Shown here piece after piece: positions 41,335 through 44,145 of a DNA stretch of 44,145 nt (position 1 is its first letter; each line of letters opens with the position of its first letter). The stretch is taken from the NCBI GenBank assembly GCA_023415655.1, contig JAEZKD010000240.1:1-44145 (forward strand), read 5' to 3'. The translations under genes and the position numbers were made by a program. This stretch comes from Bacillota bacterium. GTDB lineage: Bacteria > Bacillota > Clostridia > Lachnospirales > Lachnospiraceae. The notes beneath the pieces are model-generated. The model was not told where the DNA came from, did not search any database, and worked only from the letters and a program-made list of their open reading frames with translations.

Positions 41335-43266
41335 ATGGGAGATTTATTTTTTCTTAAGGCTAAAGAGGCATATATAAAAAGTAGAACAGATGAATTAGCG
41401 AATGCTATTTGGAATTATAAACATCCAGATGAAGCTATAAACTTCCTGGATAGGGAGTATATTTCATGGAAAAACTCCCTTCCTTTGTTCTTGGATTGTG
41501 TTAAGGACGCTGGTTTGGATGAAGTGTATGTTGTTTTTGAAATGAAAACACCTATTAGCAATAAAGCTATTGATGTTTTATTGGTCGGTTATTCGGATAA
41601 AGATGAAAATCGTATTTTAATCGTGGAATTGAAACAGTGGAGTAGCATCTATACTAGAAAAGTATATGATCAAAATAAAGTTTATATTCCAGAAACAGGA
41701 GAAACAAGAAGGCATCCGTTTAAGCAATTAAATTTATATGCCAATAATTTGAAAAATCATCATTCAGGAGTTCAAAAAGAGGTAGGGGTAAGAATATTAT
41801 TCGGAAAACTCGCATATTTGCATAATTGCGATAATGTGTTGGCTTTAAAAACAGATAAGTATGCTAAATGGTCTAGTTTTGATGGGTGTGTATTTGGCAA
41901 AGGAGATGTTGATAAACAGAAACTTATTAATACACTCCAGAGATGTTTTATTTCAAAGAGCAATCATAGATTGTTAGATATCTTAAGTGATTATGAAGCC
42001 GTTATGGGTGATGAGGGCTTAGCGGGACTGAAAAAGGCGTATAGTAATGAAGCTTCGTTAAACATGATGGAAGATCAGCAAAATATTGTTGAATTTATTA
42101 TTAAACGCTTGAATGTACAAAAAGAAAGTCCTCATAAAGAAATAGTTGTTATATCGGGAGGACCTGGAACAGGGAAAACAATTGTTGGTATTAGATTCAT
42201 ACTTGAATATATCAATATATTCAATGCGGGGAAAAACGATAATAAAGTTATTTTTTGTCTTCCAAAAAGTCAGACTGTTAAGGCTATGTTTGATGCAGCT
42301 TGTTCTGTTGATGAAGAATATGAAAAAGAATACTGTTGCTATTTGCAAGAGATAAGTAAGAATCAGAATTTAGTTGTAGTAGATGAGGCTCATCGTATCA
42401 CGAAATTAGAGGAAACGCTAGATGAAGTATTTGCAAAAGGAACAAATATGATAATTATGTTGCAAGATGACCATCAAATGCTTAGACCAGGAGAGGAAGG
42501 TACATTCCAAGCCATTAAAGATTATGCGTTAGGAAAAGGTATTCAGTTTTCACCAATGAATGATGATGAAGAAAAACTTTTAACATTGATTGACGAGAAG
42601 AGATGTGACGAAAAATTATTGAATGGCTTAACAAAGCTATTCTTTGATGATTCTACTTCCATAGATGACGATATTGATTGTGTTAGAGTATTTAATAATT
42701 TGTCTGACCTCGAAACGTGGAAAAATGAACAAGCGATTGATTCTAAAACGAAATATATATTTCCATTCTGTTGGCAGTGGAAATCAAGGAATACTAAAAG
42801 TGCTAATGACATCTTAATTGATGGCTTTTTAAGACAGTGGAATCCGGAAGATACAGATGAGCAAGTTATTTGGTTAAACGATAACGAAGATGACAGAGTG
42901 GCATGTATATATACGTCACAAGGACTTGATATGGATAATGTCGCCTTTGTTTGGTGGGATGATTTGGTTTGGGATGAAGTTAACACCAAGTGGACTGGAC
43001 ATATTGAGGTATTAAAAGATCCTGCGTTTAGAGCAATATATGACAATACAGCTCGTTTATGGAAACAAGCGAAATGGGATTGGAATATAAAAGCTAATAT
43101 TGCTGTCGAAGGTGGATTTTCACTCTCTCAAGATGAGATAGATTTTTTGATAAAGAATACATATTATGTAATGCTATCAAGACCAAGAAAGAAAGTTGGC
43201 ATATGGTTTAAAAATGAGGTTACAAAGAAACATGTGCTTGACGTTTTAGGGATTGTAGCGGAGTAA
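41335..43266 (+). CDS. PD-(D/E)XK nuclease fused to a DUF2075-type SF1 helicase
   Basis: 643 residues from ATG 41335 behind GGAGGAG. The first ~140 residues form a nuclease-like unit: D80 in AIDVLLVGY, the E98-L99-K100 triad in ILIVELKQW, and a QxxxY motif (Q131 to Y135) in PFKQLNLYANNL, as in the RecB/lambda-exonuclease branch. A helicase motor follows: Walker A GGPGTGKT (K281), Walker B VVVDEAHRI (D350-E351-A352-H353), motif ACIYTSQGLDMDNVAF and C-terminal YVMLSRPRKKVGIWF. This order matches the DUF2075/COG3410 helicases. It is 15 bases before a MazG gene and likely cuts or remodels DNA. Target unknown; an antiphage role is inferred. Confidence 0.82.
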   Translation: MGDLFFLKAKEAYIKSRTDELANAIWNYKHPDEAINFLDREYISWKNSLPLFLDCVKDAGLDEVYVVFEMKTPISNKAIDVLLVGYSDKDENRILIVELKQWSSIYTRKVYDQNKVYIPETGETRRHPFKQLNLYANNLKNHHSGVQKEVGVRILFGKLAYLHNCDNVLALKTDKYAKWSSFDGCVFGKGDVDKQKLINTLQRCFISKSNHRLLDILSDYEAVMGDEGLAGLKKAYSNEASLNMMEDQQNIVEFIIKRLNVQKESPHKEIVVISGGPGTGKTIVGIRFILEYINIFNAGKNDNKVIFCLPKSQTVKAMFDAACSVDEEYEKEYCCYLQEISKNQNLVVVDEAHRITKLEETLDEVFAKGTNMIIMLQDDHQMLRPGEEGTFQAIKDYALGKGIQFSPMNDDEEKLLTLIDEKRCDEKLLNGLTKLFFDDSTSIDDDIDCVRVFNNLSDLETWKNEQAIDSKTKYIFPFCWQWKSRNTKSANDILIDGFLRQWNPEDTDEQVIWLNDNEDDRVACIYTSQGLDMDNVAFVWWDDLVWDEVNTKWTGHIEVLKDPAFRAIYDNTARLWKQAKWDWNIKANIAVEGGFSLSQDEIDFLIKNTYYVMLSRPRKKVGIWFKNEVTKKHVLDVLGIVAE

Positions 43267-43281
43267 TTGAGGAGAAGAATT

Positions 43282-43608
43282 ATGGAAAGATTAGAAAAAT
43301 TATCATTAAGAATAAAGAAGTTTAATGAAGACAGAGAATGGGATCAGTTCCATACCCCATCAAATCTTGCTAAGTCAATTTCTATTGAAGCGAATGAACT
43401 TCTTGAGTGTTTTCAGTGGAATGATACTGAGTACGATATGGACAATGTGCTTGAAGAACTTGCAGATGTCACTAATTACTGTCTTCAGATGGCACAGGTT
43501 CTAGGTGTAGATATTATCGATGTGGTTAACAAGAAGATGGACGTTACTGAAAAGAAATATCCTATTGATAAAGCAAAGGGTGTATCTACCAAGTACGATA
43601 AATTATAA
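43282..43608 (+). CDS. MazG-like nucleotide pyrophosphohydrolase
   Basis: 108 residues from ATG 43282 behind GAGGAGAAG; the TTG start at 43267 is rejected. The helical MazG metal site is present as EXXE (E36, E39 in SIEANELLE) and EXXD (E59, D62 in LEELADVTNY). The protein is a short single-domain member of the RS21-C6/iMazG kind, which split NTPs or dNTPs, often modified ones, to the monophosphate and pyrophosphate. It lies 15 bases after the nuclease-helicase gene and 15 before the GIY-YIG gene, so the three are surely one operon. The nucleotide it prefers cannot be read from sequence. Confidence 0.88.
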   Translation: MERLEKLSLRIKKFNEDREWDQFHTPSNLAKSISIEANELLECFQWNDTEYDMDNVLEELADVTNYCLQMAQVLGVDIIDVVNKKMDVTEKKYPIDKAKGVSTKYDKL

Positions 43609-43623
43609 GGGAAGGGTGATTTG

Positions 43624-44145
43624 ATGGCAAAATACTCGATAGTAGAACTATCTATAAAAAATGGTAATCTACTTGGCTTGGATTACTTAAGCAACAATGA
43701 GAAAAAAGCATTAGAACTTAACAATGCAATTTACATATATAGAGGAACAAGGTCTAAGAAAGTTTATGTTGGTCAGACGATTCATTTTATAGACAGACAC
43801 AAGCAGCATTATAATGGAACAGAAGAGAAGTTTAATACGGCAGATTTTGATAAGGTTATTGTTATCTTCTCCGTTCACTTTAATCGTTCTGCACTTGATG
43901 ATGTTGAAAGCCAATTTATTACATATTTTGCGACAGATAATTCAAAGAAGTCGTCTCAGCTTGTGGCATTTGATAATGACGAGGTTATTAATAGAACCGG
44001 AGGAAATAGTGTAAATGAATACGTTGGTAGAGAAGATGTTGCGTCGGATGTAATTCTTCCTGTATGGGAAAAGGAATTATATCCAAGAGGATGGATAAGT
44101 ACATCCACATTAGAGGAGCTTAGGTCCAAGGAATTGGTTAAATAT
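43624..44145 (+). CDS. GIY-YIG nuclease-domain protein, 3'-truncated by window end (possible helicase fusion)
   Basis: 174 residues are visible from ATG 43624 behind GGAAGGGTG; the frame runs off the window. The GIY-YIG core is NAIYIYRGTRSKKVYVGQT, with YIY (37-39) standing for GIY and YVG (48-50) for YIG. R58 and H62 follow in DRHKQHY, the metal-binding glutamate is E95 in DDVESQF, and NRTGGN (123-128) supplies the late asparagine. After the nuclease comes a linker with GWISTSTLEELRS. Known relatives carry GIY-YIG followed by a DUF2075 helicase, so a second motor may lie beyond the window. That is inference. Confidence 0.78.
   Translation, partial: MAKYSIVELSIKNGNLLGLDYLSNNEKKALELNNAIYIYRGTRSKKVYVGQTIHFIDRHKQHYNGTEEKFNTADFDKVIVIFSVHFNRSALDDVESQFITYFATDNSKKSSQLVAFDNDEVINRTGGNSVNEYVGREDVASDVILPVWEKELYPRGWISTSTLEELRSKELVKY

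Noticed and set aside
1..44145. tRNA, rRNA, CRISPR array or intact insertion sequence
   Set aside because: No cloverleaf, ribosomal RNA core, regularly spaced repeats or intact transposase gene was seen on either strand.

Overview
The window looks like chromosome from a low-GC, anaerobic, flagellated Firmicute, most likely a Lachnospiraceae member close to Lachnoclostridium (Clostridium) phytofermentans. That placement is inference from the protein sequences (long-form HPF, MreB next to flagellar rod genes, acyl-ACP thioesterase, CvfB, EF-G and EF-Tu), AT-rich intergenic DNA and B. subtilis-type signals (strong AGGAGG ribosome sites, CGAAC-type SOS box). It is not a database match.

Layout. 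1-1433: end of an MBOAT acyltransferase plus a DHHW protein, a surface-polysaccharide acetylation pair. 1499-3345, minus strand: rpoD then plsC. 3346-4035: a promoter/terminator pair that may make a small RNA, then a perfect consensus promoter for the str operon rpsL-rpsG-fusA-tuf (4036-8888). This operon is detached from rpoBC and from the S10 cluster and ends in a strong terminator. 9148-11556: a degenerate GGDEF/EAL protein and a convergent membrane protein. 11876-14912: mreB/mbl, two FlgF/FlgG-type rod genes and an FlgJ-like gene. 15009-19392: recD2, a nucleotidyltransferase, comF and yvyF. 19531-21117, minus strand: cvfB and an acyl-ACP thioesterase. 21304-23556: CPBP protease, a tiny YjfB-type protein (minus) and trxB. 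23557-24223: an AT-rich gap with a cluster of DnaA boxes. 24224-29327: hpf, secA, prfB (programmed +1 frameshift) and cheW. 29624-34589: uvrBA behind an SOS box. 34701-40628: yfbR-like nucleotidase, a vWA lipoprotein, ddl (minus) and guaA; large inverted repeats flank ddl.

The last 3.5 kb differs. After a gene-poor, decayed-looking 0.7 kb come three tightly spaced genes: a PD-(D/E)XK nuclease fused to a DUF2075-type SF1 helicase, a MazG-like nucleotide pyrophosphohydrolase and a GIY-YIG nuclease cut by the window edge. Two different nuclease folds, helicase motor(s) and a nucleotide-cleaning enzyme in one operon look like an accessory, possibly anti-mobile-element system. It is the best candidate for an undescribed system here.

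The rest is mostly housekeeping: translation (rpsL, rpsG, fusA, tuf, prfB, hpf), secretion (secA), repair (uvrBA, recD2), motility/chemotaxis (rod genes, yvyF, YjfB, cheW) and envelope (mreB, plsC, ddl, acetylation pair). No tRNA, rRNA, CRISPR array or intact insertion sequence was found.
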